64,000 nucleotides of DNA, taken from positions 1,922,001 to 1,986,000 of the forward strand of contig NZ_CP193755.1 in NCBI RefSeq assembly GCF_050847355.1. Direction: 5' to 3'. The position numbers and the translations under genes are program-made. Under the pieces are notes generated by a model, which did not search any database, was not told where the DNA came from, and saw only the letters and a list, made by a program, of their open reading frames with translations. Positions within the stretch are counted from its first letter, which is position 1; each line of letters begins with the position of its first letter. This document shows positions 50,580-58,349 of the stretch, piece after piece. The DNA is from Limimaricola sp027213785. GTDB lineage: Bacteria > Pseudomonadota > Alphaproteobacteria > Rhodobacterales > Rhodobacteraceae.

Positions 50580-50594
50580 TTCCGCAATGCGGAA
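50580..50594. promoter_or_regulatory. IclR operator candidate before the beta-oxidation genes
   Basis: TTCCGC-AAT-GCGGAA is a perfect 15-bp palindrome, 66 bp before the start of the fused beta-oxidation gene and just past the iclR stop. Palindromes of this size and type are common for IclR-family regulators. A promoter for the catabolic genes would have to lie in the same 92-bp gap. Confidence 0.6.
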
Positions 50595-50606
50595 CTGATA
50601 CGGCAT

Positions 50607-51419
50607 TCAGATCTCGTGCCGGGTCAGGAACGGCCCCTGCCCCATGATCCGCTCGAGCTCGCGCACCCCGGCCTGCAGCTTCCGCCCGACCTCGCCCCTC
50701 ATCCGTTCCATGCTCAGATCCTTGGGCATGGCGCCGCAGGTGAAGACCACCGGCTCGCTCAGGTCGCGCGACTGGAACGGCACCGAGACGGCGTGGATGT
50801 TAGAAGCGAAATAGACCGCCGGGTTCGCGATCACGAAGCCCTCGGTGACGAGCTGCGTATAGGCCTCGCGCCGGGCCTCGCGCGCCGTCTCCTCGTCGAG
50901 GCCGCGATGCCCCTCGGCATCGGCGACGGCCTCGACGAAGCCCTCCTCCGACAGGGCGGCCAGCATCGCGTGGCCCGAGCTCGATCCCTTGAAGGGCAGC
51001 CGGTGCCCGACCTCGAGCCAGATCGACGAGACATTCTGCGGCCGCCAGGTCTTGGTGATCAGCACCCGGCCCCGATCGCGCACCGACAGGAGCGCCAGCG
51101 TGCCGGTCTCGTCAGCCACGCGCTGCATGATCGGCCCCGACAGCTCGACGAAGGAAATGGAGGCGCTCGCCACGTTGCCCAGTGCCAGCAGCGCCGGTCC
51201 GGGGCGGTAACGGTCGTGGCGCCGCGCATGGGTGAGATAGCCCAGCGACTGGAGCGTGAAGGTCAGCCGCGAGACGGTCGATTTCGGCAGGCCGGTCCGC
51301 TCGGAGATCTCGGCATTGCCCAGCCCGTCGTCCGAAGGCCGAAAGGCGCGCAGCACCGACAGGCCCCGCGCCAGCGTTGTGGCGAAACGGCGGTCCTGGC
51401 TTTCGTCGGTGATCTTCAT
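50607..51419 (-). CDS. IclR-family transcriptional regulator
   Basis: A 270-residue regulator with an N-terminal winged helix (TTLARGLSVLRAFRPSDDGL, ISERTGLPKSTVSRLTFTLQ, LGYLTHARRHDRYRPG) and a C-terminal effector domain (LPFKGSSSGHAMLAAL, GFVIANPAVYFASNIHAVSV, PVVFTCGAMPKDLSMERM). IclR proteins often sense small organic acids or aromatic acids. It starts 7 bp after the TRAP large-permease gene and ends before the beta-oxidation genes, so it probably controls both. Two palindromes in the flanking promoters are candidate sites. Confidence 0.92.
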   Translation of the reverse strand: MKITDESQDRRFATTLARGLSVLRAFRPSDDGLGNAEISERTGLPKSTVSRLTFTLQSLGYLTHARRHDRYRPGPALLALGNVASASISFVELSGPIMQRVADETGTLALLSVRDRGRVLITKTWRPQNVSSIWLEVGHRLPFKGSSSGHAMLAALSEEGFVEAVADAEGHRGLDEETAREARREAYTQLVTEGFVIANPAVYFASNIHAVSVPFQSRDLSEPVVFTCGAMPKDLSMERMRGEVGRKLQAGVRELERIMGQGPFLTRHEI

Positions 51420-51426
51420 GGGCGCC

Positions 51427-52764
51427 TCACATCGAATAGGGGATGACCAGCGACAGCGCCGGCACCGCCATGATCAGGATCAGCACCAGAACGTCCACCG
51501 ACAAAAACCGCGCGATGCCGGCGAAGATGCGGTCGATCGGCACGTCGCGCCCGACCACGCCCGCGATGACGAAGACGTTGAGGCCCACAGGCGGCGTGAT
51601 CAGGCCGATCTCCAGGAGCTTGATGACGACGACGCCGAACCAGATCAGATCGAAGCCGTAGGTCTCGATCAGCGGGATCATCAGCGGCAGCGTCAGCACC
51701 ATGATGCCGATCGGATCGAGGAACATGCCCAGCGCGAGGTAGATCAGCGCGATCGCCGCCATCAGCAGGATCGGCGACAGCTCGGCCGCGGTCACCGCCT
51801 CGACGATGTCGGGCGCGACGCCGGTGAGCGCGATGAAGGCCACGAAGATCTTGGCCCCCGCCGCGATCAGGAAGATCGAGGTGGTCTGGATGCAGGTCTC
51901 GCGCAAGCTCTCCCAGATCGCGCGCAGCGTCAGCTTGCGCTGCACCAGCCCGATCAGCACCGCCGCCGAGACGCAGACCGCCGCCGCTTCGGTGGCGGTG
52001 AAGATGCCGCCATAGATGCCGCCGACGATGATCACGAACAGCAGCACGGCGGGCCAGGCCTCGAGCGCGGCGCGGCCGCGATCGGCCATGGAGATCGTGC
52101 CGGTATAGGCGGGCGCCGAGGCCGGGTCGCGCTTTACCCAGATGAAGATCACCAGCAGGAAGCCCAGCAGCGAAACGATGCCCGGCAGGATACCGGCGAG
52201 GAACAACTGGCTGATCGAGGTCTCGGTGAAGATGCCGTAGATGATGAACAGCACCGATGGCGGGATGAGCGAGCCCAGCGTGCCGCCGGCGGCGACGCTC
52301 GCCGTGGCGAGGCGCTTGTCATAGCCCACCGAGAGCATCTCGGGGGTACAGATGCGGCCCATGGTGGAGGCGCAGGCGATCGAGGATCCGGTGATCGCCG
52401 AAAAGCCACCGCAGCCCACGACCGAGGCCATGGCGACGCCGCCGGGCACGCGGGCGAGCCAGACCCGCGCGGCATGGTAGATCTTGGTGGTGATGTCGGC
52501 GCGGTAGGCGATGTGGCCCAGCGCCACGAAGAGCGGGATCATCGACAGGTCGTAGCTGTGGATGAGATCGAAGCTGTTGGAAAAGACCAGCGAGGTGGTC
52601 GGCCGGATCGCCCGCTCCGGCGCGAAGGCGCCGGTGCGGAAGGCAAAGATCACGAAGGTGCCGATGGTGGCGATCGCCGCGAGCGCGAAGGCGATCGGCA
52701 CGCGCAGCGCCAAGAGGAACAGGACCGCGCCGAAGGCCACGAGACCGATGAGAGTGCCGTCCAT
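51427..52764 (-). CDS. dctM: TRAP transporter large permease (DctM)
   Basis: The 445-residue large membrane subunit of a tripartite ATP-independent periplasmic transporter, driven by the sodium or proton gradient. It has about 12 hydrophobic segments and family strings FALAAIATIGTFVIF, VALGHIAYRADITTKIYHAA, VPGGVAMASVVGCGGFSAIT, AAGGTLGSLIPPSVLFIIYG, MFLDPIGIMVLTLPLMIPLI and LITPPVGLNVFVIAGVVGRD. It lies 4 bp after dctQ and before iclR. Confidence 0.95.
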   Translation of the reverse strand: MDGTLIGLVAFGAVLFLLALRVPIAFALAAIATIGTFVIFAFRTGAFAPERAIRPTTSLVFSNSFDLIHSYDLSMIPLFVALGHIAYRADITTKIYHAARVWLARVPGGVAMASVVGCGGFSAITGSSIACASTMGRICTPEMLSVGYDKRLATASVAAGGTLGSLIPPSVLFIIYGIFTETSISQLFLAGILPGIVSLLGFLLVIFIWVKRDPASAPAYTGTISMADRGRAALEAWPAVLLFVIIVGGIYGGIFTATEAAAVCVSAAVLIGLVQRKLTLRAIWESLRETCIQTTSIFLIAAGAKIFVAFIALTGVAPDIVEAVTAAELSPILLMAAIALIYLALGMFLDPIGIMVLTLPLMIPLIETYGFDLIWFGVVVIKLLEIGLITPPVGLNVFVIAGVVGRDVPIDRIFAGIARFLSVDVLVLILIMAVPALSLVIPYSM

Positions 52765-52768
52765 GGTC

Positions 52769-53290
52769 TCAGACCTCTTCGTGGGGAGAGTGCTTGGAAG
52801 GATCGACGAGCACCCGGCCGCCCGAGCGGATCGTGCGGATGTCGCCCACCATCTGGATCGCGAGGCGCAGCCAGCAGAACGAGACGCCGAACAGGAAGAT
52901 CACGCGGCCCGGCCATTTCGGCAAGGACAGCTGACCGAAGAAGTAGCTTCCCGATTTCAGCGTGTGCACCGCCTCGTTCCAGCCGGCCCAGATCAGCGGC
53001 GCCAGCGCCAGGAGGCCGACCAGCGAGCCCAGCACCACCAGCCAATCCTGCGTGCGCGGCGGCAGCCGCTCGGAGAGCACCTCGACCACGATGTTGCCGC
53101 GCGCCGCCGCCGTGGCCGCAAGCGGCAGCACGATGGCGGCGACCATCAGTTCGCGCACCATGTTGATCGTGTCGGGGATGCCCGAGTTCAGCGTCGCGCG
53201 CAGCACCACGCTGGTGGTGATCAGCAGCCCAAGCCCGATCACCGCCGCGGCGGCGAGGTTGAGCAGGAAGCTTTCGATACGGCTCAGCAT
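52769..53290 (-). CDS. dctQ: TRAP transporter small permease (DctQ)
   Basis: The 173-residue small subunit with four hydrophobic segments: LLNLAAAAVIGLGLLITTSV, ELMVAAIVLPLAATAAARGN, WLVVLGSLVGLLALAPLIWA and GRVIFLFGVSFCWLRLAIQM. The GNIVVEVLSERLP string is typical for DctQ. I use the ATG at 53290 because GGGAG is spaced five bases before it; the GTG at 53296 has no room for a ribosome site. A GC hairpin separates it from dctP. Confidence 0.9.
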   Translation of the reverse strand: MLSRIESFLLNLAAAAVIGLGLLITTSVVLRATLNSGIPDTINMVRELMVAAIVLPLAATAAARGNIVVEVLSERLPPRTQDWLVVLGSLVGLLALAPLIWAGWNEAVHTLKSGSYFFGQLSLPKWPGRVIFLFGVSFCWLRLAIQMVGDIRTIRSGGRVLVDPSKHSPHEEV

Positions 53291-53305
53291 GCGCACTCCC
53301 TTGGC

Positions 53306-53324
53306 GCCGGGGCCGGGCCCCGGC
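53306..53324 (-). terminator. Intercistronic hairpin between dctP and dctQ
   Basis: The stem GCCGGGG / CCCCGGC has a five-base loop and no T-tract. It is probably an attenuator or a 3'-end stabiliser that raises the binding protein over the membrane subunits. Confidence 0.55.
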
Positions 53325-53403
53325 GGTCATCAGCGGATATGGTCAGGTGAAAGACGGGCGACGCGGGTGAGGCGCGCCGCCCGAAGCTCCCATGGGGCGT
53401 GGT

Positions 53404-54462
53404 TCAGCCACGCTCCCAGGGGTAACCCTTCTCGTCGACCTCGGCCTGATACTTGGCGATCAGACTGCGGTACTCCTCGAGCAGCGCCGCACCGTCGAGA
53501 CCGGCGGCATCGGCCTGCGCGGCCCACTCCTCGAGATAGGTGTTGCCCTTCTCCACGAGCTTGGCGCGCTCGGCCTCGGGGAGTTCGATGATCTCGACGC
53601 CCGCTTCCTTCATCTTCTCGATGGCGGCGTCGTTGTCGGCGTTCACGAGGCGGCCGAACTCGTCGGAAAGCCCCTTGCCCGCCTCCATCAGCGCCTGCTG
53701 CTGATCCTCGGGGAGCGCGTCATAGGCGTCCTTGTTCATGAAGATGCCCAGCGCACCGACCTGGCCCCAGTTGAGCATGGTGTAGCTGTCCATGACCTCT
53801 TGCTGGTTCAACGCGCCGACCGCGTAGGAATAGCCCTGACTGCAGTCGAGCAGCCCCGAATCGAGGCCCTGATAGGCGTCGTAGATCGACATGTTGACGA
53901 GGTTGGCGCCGAAATCGGCGAAGGTCTTGCCATAGGCGCCGACGCCGCGGACCTTGAGGCCGTCGATGTCCTCGACCGAGCGGATCGCCGTGCCCTTGCA
54001 GCCGATATGCACGGCCGAGGTGGTGTAGGTGCCCAGATATACGAGGTTCTGATCGGCGAGGTTCGCCTGGATCGCCTCGGAATTGCGCATCAGCTCGTCG
54101 GTGGCCTTCATGCCGACCCAAGGATCGGGGTTCTGCACCGGCAGGTCGGCGATGCCGTAGGCCAGCATTTCCTGCGGGAAGTAGACACCGATGATGGTGC
54201 CCGCATCGGCCACGCCATCGGCCACGGCCTGGGCCGCGGCATCGGCCTTGAACAGGGCGCCGCCCCATTGCACGTCGAAGTTCAGCTCGCCATCGGTGCG
54301 GGTCTTCACATCCTCCACGAACCAGTTCAGCGCCTCGGCGCGAGCACCGCGGTTGGGACCGGCCTCGCCGAAGAAAAGCGTGGTTTCGGCATGGGCGACG
54401 GAGCCGAGCGTGGCACCGGCGAGAATCGTCGAGGCGAGGGCCGCCTTCAGAAATCGCGTCAT
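53404..54462 (-). CDS. dctP: TRAP transporter substrate-binding protein (DctP)
   Basis: A 352-residue periplasmic binding protein with a signal peptide (MTRFLKAALASTILAGATLG, cleavage near VAHA). The DctP fold is shown by RAEALNWFVEDVKTRTDGEL, the region IDGLKVRGVGAYGKTFADFG with the conserved Arg that binds the substrate carboxylate, and VNMSIYDAYQGLDSGLLDCS. TRAP proteins of this type bind organic acids. Cotranscription with dctQ, dctM and iclR and the following acyl-CoA genes suggests that the ligand is the acid degraded by them. AGGAGA lies before the ATG. Confidence 0.93.
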   Translation of the reverse strand: MTRFLKAALASTILAGATLGSVAHAETTLFFGEAGPNRGARAEALNWFVEDVKTRTDGELNFDVQWGGALFKADAAAQAVADGVADAGTIIGVYFPQEMLAYGIADLPVQNPDPWVGMKATDELMRNSEAIQANLADQNLVYLGTYTTSAVHIGCKGTAIRSVEDIDGLKVRGVGAYGKTFADFGANLVNMSIYDAYQGLDSGLLDCSQGYSYAVGALNQQEVMDSYTMLNWGQVGALGIFMNKDAYDALPEDQQQALMEAGKGLSDEFGRLVNADNDAAIEKMKEAGVEIIELPEAERAKLVEKGNTYLEEWAAQADAAGLDGAALLEEYRSLIAKYQAEVDEKGYPWERG

Positions 54463-54480
54463 TTCAGTCTCCTCCCTGAA

Positions 54481-54515
54481 TTTCGCATAGTAGAATTGTA
54501 TTCTGCTAAACGAAA
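54481..54515. promoter_or_regulatory. 35-bp palindrome at the dctP promoter
   Basis: This is symmetric about 54498: TTTCG-nn-TAG-n-AGAAT, then TGT, then ATTCT-n-CTA-nn-CGAAA. Thirteen of the sixteen paired positions match. It lies 19-53 bp before the dctP ATG, and a minus-strand TACAAT inside it could be a -10 box. It is a candidate operator, most simply for the IclR protein encoded in the same operon. Confidence 0.65.
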
Positions 54516-54575
54516 CCTACGAGAGCAGTACCGTTCTGGCAACCCGTTGCATACGCCGCAGCGCGGCAACGCGCC

Positions 54576-55034
54576 TCAATCGAGAAGCGGCACCAGCTCG
54601 GCGATGGGCCCATCCGGCCCCGGCTCCAGAATGGCCAGCGTGATCGGCAGCTTGAATCGCCTTGGTCCGGCGGCACCGGGGTTGAGGTAGAGCACGCCGC
54701 CCCGTCTCTCGATCTGCGGCTTGTGCGAATGGCCGCTGATCACCACGTCGAAACCCCGCGCAGCGGGATCGAAATCGAGCGTCTTGCGGTCATGCCGCAT
54801 GTGGAGCCGCAGCCGGTCCAGCTCAATATCGCGGGTTTCGGGAAATCGCCGGCACCACGGCGCGGTATCGATGTTGCCCCGGATAGCCGTGACCGGCGCG
54901 ATCTCCTCCAGCGCCGTCACGATGTCCTCGCGGCCGATATCCCCGCCATGCAGGATGTGGTCCACCCCGGCCAGCGCCCTGAGAGCCTCGGGTCGCAGGA
55001 GCCCGTGCGTGTCCGAGATGACGCCGATCCGCAT
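54576..55034 (-). CDS. YfcE/MJ0936-type metallophosphoesterase
   Basis: A 152-residue calcineurin-like phosphodiesterase. The metal-site motifs are DTHG (VISDTHGLL), GGDIG (LHGGDIGRED), GNID (IRGNIDTAP) and GHSH (VISGHSHKP), followed by LNPGAAGPRRF. Family members hydrolyse simple phosphodiesters in vitro; the cell substrate is unknown. It shares one base with the LLM gene upstream, so the two are cotranscribed. It is slightly shorter than E. coli YfcE. Confidence 0.9.
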   Translation of the reverse strand: MRIGVISDTHGLLRPEALRALAGVDHILHGGDIGREDIVTALEEIAPVTAIRGNIDTAPWCRRFPETRDIELDRLRLHMRHDRKTLDFDPAARGFDVVISGHSHKPQIERRGGVLYLNPGAAGPRRFKLPITLAILEPGPDGPIAELVPLLD

Positions 55035-56068
55035 CAGGCCGTGGCGCGGCGCAGCTCGGGCGCGACGCGGGTGCCGAAAAGCTCGATCGCCTTCATCAGC
55101 TGCGCGTGGTCATAGACCCCGATTGCCATCTGGATCAGCAGCCTGTCGAATCCGAAGATCTCATGCGTGGCGAGGATCTTGTCGACCATCTCGGCGGGGC
55201 TGCCGACGAACTGCGCGCCCCCCGGGCCGCGTGCCGCATCGAACTGGGCGCGGCTCGTGGGACCCCAGCCCCGCTCCCGGCCGATCCGGTTCATCACCTC
55301 GGCCTGCGCCGGATAGATGATGTCGGCGGCCTGCTGGCTGGTCTCGGCCACGAAGCCATGCACGTTGAGGGAGGTCTTCAACGCGCTGGGCTCCTGCCCC
55401 GCCTGCGCGGCGCTCTTGCGGTAGAGGTCGAACAGGGGCGCGAACCGCGCCGGCTCGCCACCGATGATCGCAAGCGCCATCGGCAGGCCCAGCGCACCGG
55501 CGCGGGCCACCGATTGCGGCGAACCGCCCACGGCGCGCCAGATCGGCAGCCGTTCCTGCACGGGCCGCGGATAGACGCCGCGCCCGGGGATCGCGTGGGT
55601 ATGGGTGCTGCCGGGCCAGCGGATCACCTCTCCCTCGTTCAACGCCATCAAGAGCTGCAGCTTCTCCTCGAACAGGTCCTCGTAATCCTCGAGGTCGTGG
55701 CCGAAGAGCGGAAAGCTCTCGATGAAGGAGCCGCGCCCGGCGATGATCTCGGCCCGGCCGCCGCTGAGATTGTCGAGCGTCGCGAATTGCTGGAACACCC
55801 GGATCGGATCGTCCGAGGACAGCACGGTGACGGCGCTGCTCAGCCTGATCCGCCGGGTGCGCCCGGCCGCCGCCGCCAGCACCACCGCCGGGGCCGACAC
55901 CGCGTAATCTGGGCGGTGATGCTCGCCCAGTCCGAACACGTCGAGCCCGACCTCGTCGGCAAGCGCGATCTCCTCGACCAGCTGCGACAGCCTGAGCGCC
56001 GGGTCGACCCGGGCACCGGTGACCGGGTCCGTGCCGACGTCGCCAAAGGTGTAGAGGCCAAGCTCCAT
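55034..56068 (-). CDS. LLM-class flavin-dependent oxidoreductase
   Basis: A 344-residue luciferase-like monooxygenase (bacterial luciferase TIM barrel, F420 or FMN). It starts MELGLYTFGDVGTDPVTGAR and has VFGLGEHHRPDYAVSAPAVV, RIRLSSAVTVLSSDDPIRVF, RAEIIAGRGSFIESFPLFG and AVGGSPQSVARAGALGLPMA. The substrate is not predictable. The ATG at 56068 is taken because the upstream part of the frame is shadow-like. It is operonic with the phosphodiesterase and divergent from the cardiolipin synthase-like gene. Confidence 0.88.
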   Translation of the reverse strand: MELGLYTFGDVGTDPVTGARVDPALRLSQLVEEIALADEVGLDVFGLGEHHRPDYAVSAPAVVLAAAAGRTRRIRLSSAVTVLSSDDPIRVFQQFATLDNLSGGRAEIIAGRGSFIESFPLFGHDLEDYEDLFEEKLQLLMALNEGEVIRWPGSTHTHAIPGRGVYPRPVQERLPIWRAVGGSPQSVARAGALGLPMALAIIGGEPARFAPLFDLYRKSAAQAGQEPSALKTSLNVHGFVAETSQQAADIIYPAQAEVMNRIGRERGWGPTSRAQFDAARGPGGAQFVGSPAEMVDKILATHEIFGFDRLLIQMAIGVYDHAQLMKAIELFGTRVAPELRRATA

Positions 56069-56208
56069 GGTGTTCTCCCGCTCCTGACGAGACTGAGCTA
56101 GCGGCCCGCCCCGCCCGGTCCAACTGTCGCTTTCGCGCATGATCTGTGCATCGATGTCCGACGGCGCGGAACCCCGTTGCGCAAGGGCGGCGTTTCCCCC
56201 ACATCTTG

Positions 56209-57621
56209 ATGGAGCATAAGGATTCCGGGCGCTTGTTCACCTACGACACGTTCCTCTTCACATTGCTCGGGATCGGCCTCGCGCTGCTCGCCACGGTGAT
56301 GCTGCTGCAGCAGCGCCGCACCCCGCAATCGGCGGCGGCTTGGATTCTCGCGATCATCCTGCTGCCCTGGGCCGCGATCCCGCTGTTCTTCGCGCTGGGG
56401 TTTCGCAAGACCCGGACCCGCCACCCCTTCATCCGGTTCTCCTCCTCCGCCGGTCGCGACCGGCCAGACCCCGCCGGCGGCCCCTCGGAGGCGTTCCGCG
56501 CCTATGGCGTGCCGCCCGCCAGCGCCGGCAACAAGATCGAGCTGCATCGCGACGCGGCCCATGCGCGCGAAGCGATGCGGGACCTCGTGGCGAGCGCCCG
56601 GCACGAGCTCGACATCACCTTCTACCTGATCCACGACGACGAGATCGGCCGCGATTTCGTCGACCGGCTCACCGCCAAGGTCGAGGATGGCGTGCAGGTG
56701 CGGCTGATCATCGACCGGCTGGGCGGCTTCTGGTGCCCGCGCGCGGCGCTGGCGCGCTTCGAGGCGGCCGGGGGCGAACTGCGCTGGCACCAGCCCTTCC
56801 TGAACTGGCCGCTGAAGGGCCACATGAACCTGCGCAACCACCGCAAGATGATCATCGCCGACCGTGCCCGCGCCTGGACCGGCGGTCGCAATGTCGGCTG
56901 CGAATACATGGGGACGCCGCTTCAGACCGGTCGCGGACCGCGCGACCCCGAGCTGTGGCGCGACCTGTCCTTCACGCTTCAAGGGCCCTCGGTCGAGGTG
57001 CTGTGGGACCTGTTTCGCGCCGATTGGGGAGTCGTCGAAGACAACCCCGACGCGCTGCCGGAGCTGCATGTCGAGGAGCGGCCCGGCGATGCGGTGGTGC
57101 AGGTCGTCCCGTCGGGGCCCGATACCCATCTCGATCCACTGCACGACGTTCTGGTGCAGATGATCCACGCCGCCACCCGCCGGATCTGGATCGCCACGCC
57201 CTACTACCTGCCGACCGAGCCGCTCAACGCGGCGCTGTGCACCGCGGCGCGACGAGGCGTCGACGTGCGCGTCATGGTCCCTGCCCGCTCGAACCAGCGG
57301 ATCGCCGATTTCGCGCGCGGCGCCTATCTGCGGAGCCTCGACGAGGCCGGCGGTCGGGTGCTGCAGCTGCCACGGCAGATGACCCATGCCAAGGCGGGCG
57401 TGATCGATGACGCGGCCTGGGCCGGTTCGGCCAATTTCGACGTGCGCTCGATGTTGCTCAATTTCGAAGTGGCGGTCTTCGTCTATGATGCGGGATCGGT
57501 CGCGCTCCTGGCCGACTGGTTCGCGGCCGAGACGGCGCTGTGCCGCGAGGGCGTGCGCCGCCCCGGCCTCGGGCGCAGGCTGGCCGAGGGGGTGTTCCGC
57601 CTCGGCGCGCCGATGCTGTGA
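56209..57621 (+). CDS. Cardiolipin synthase-like phospholipase D family protein
   Basis: A 470-residue membrane enzyme with two N-terminal hydrophobic segments (FLFTLLGIGLALLATVMLLQ and AAAWILAIILLPWAAIPLFF) and two PLD active sites: HRKMIIAD with GGRNVG following, and HAKAGVIDD with GSANFD following. These are the HKD motifs of cardiolipin synthases, which join two phosphatidylglycerols or related lipids. The second HKD has Ala in the middle position. The start at 56209 (MEHKDSGRLF) is preferred to the GTG at 56146. The next gene follows after 7 bp. Confidence 0.88.
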   Translation: MEHKDSGRLFTYDTFLFTLLGIGLALLATVMLLQQRRTPQSAAAWILAIILLPWAAIPLFFALGFRKTRTRHPFIRFSSSAGRDRPDPAGGPSEAFRAYGVPPASAGNKIELHRDAAHAREAMRDLVASARHELDITFYLIHDDEIGRDFVDRLTAKVEDGVQVRLIIDRLGGFWCPRAALARFEAAGGELRWHQPFLNWPLKGHMNLRNHRKMIIADRARAWTGGRNVGCEYMGTPLQTGRGPRDPELWRDLSFTLQGPSVEVLWDLFRADWGVVEDNPDALPELHVEERPGDAVVQVVPSGPDTHLDPLHDVLVQMIHAATRRIWIATPYYLPTEPLNAALCTAARRGVDVRVMVPARSNQRIADFARGAYLRSLDEAGGRVLQLPRQMTHAKAGVIDDAAWAGSANFDVRSMLLNFEVAVFVYDAGSVALLADWFAAETALCREGVRRPGLGRRLAEGVFRLGAPML

Positions 57622-57628
57622 GGATGCC

Positions 57629-58345
57629 ATGACCCAGCCCCATCTTCGTCCCGGCCGTCTCAGGCTGGTGAGCTACAACATCCGCAAGGCGCTGGGCACC
57701 GACCGACGCCGCAACCCGGCCCGGATCTGCAACGTCATCGCGGCGATGGAGGCCGATATCGTGGTGCTGCAGGAGGCCGATCTGCGGCTCGGGGCACGGC
57801 CCACCGCGATCCCGCTGACCGAGCTTTCGCAGCTCGGCGGCCTGCATGTCGTGGATTTCGGGCAATCGGCCAAGAGCCTCGGATGGCACGGCAACGCGAT
57901 GCTGGTGCGCGAGGGCATCGCGGTGCGGGACCTGCACCGGATGGTGCTTCCGGGCTTCGAGCCGCGCGGCGCGATCGCCGCCGATCTCGACACGCCGGCG
58001 GGGCCTCTGCGGGTAGGCGGGCTGCATCTGGGGTTGCTGCGCGGCTCGCGTCGGTTGCAGCTCACCCATATCATGGACGAGCTGGACCGGATGCCCGAAC
58101 GCCCGACGGTGCTGGCGGGCGACATGAACGAGTGGTCGGAGCGGGTCGGGCTGGGCCGGCTGGCGCGGCACTTCGAGATACACGCGCCGGGACGCAGCTT
58201 TCACGCTCGGCGCCCCGTGGCCGCGCTCGACCGGATCGCGACCGGCCCGGGGCTGGTGATCGCCGAAAGCGGCGTTTGGCACGAACAGCCCGCCCCCGCG
58301 GCCTCGGATCACCTGCCGATCTGGGCCGATCTGCACCACGTCTGA
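57629..58345 (+). CDS. Endonuclease/exonuclease/phosphatase family protein
   Basis: A 238-residue EEP-fold protein. Conserved parts are RLVSYNIRKALG, DIVVLQEADLRLG (metal-binding Glu), GLHLGLLRGSRRLQLTHIM, LAGDMNEW (Asp/Asn), LDRIATGPG and the C-terminal SDHLPIWADL with the catalytic Asp-His. The SYNIRKALGTD start is common in EEP proteins encoded beside cardiolipin synthase-like genes, where a role in phospholipid or envelope metabolism is supposed. The start ATG at 57629 follows the synthase stop by 7 bp, so they form a two-gene operon. Confidence 0.87.
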   Translation: MTQPHLRPGRLRLVSYNIRKALGTDRRRNPARICNVIAAMEADIVVLQEADLRLGARPTAIPLTELSQLGGLHVVDFGQSAKSLGWHGNAMLVREGIAVRDLHRMVLPGFEPRGAIAADLDTPAGPLRVGGLHLGLLRGSRRLQLTHIMDELDRMPERPTVLAGDMNEWSERVGLGRLARHFEIHAPGRSFHARRPVAALDRIATGPGLVIAESGVWHEQPAPAASDHLPIWADLHHV

Positions 58346-58349
58346 GCGA

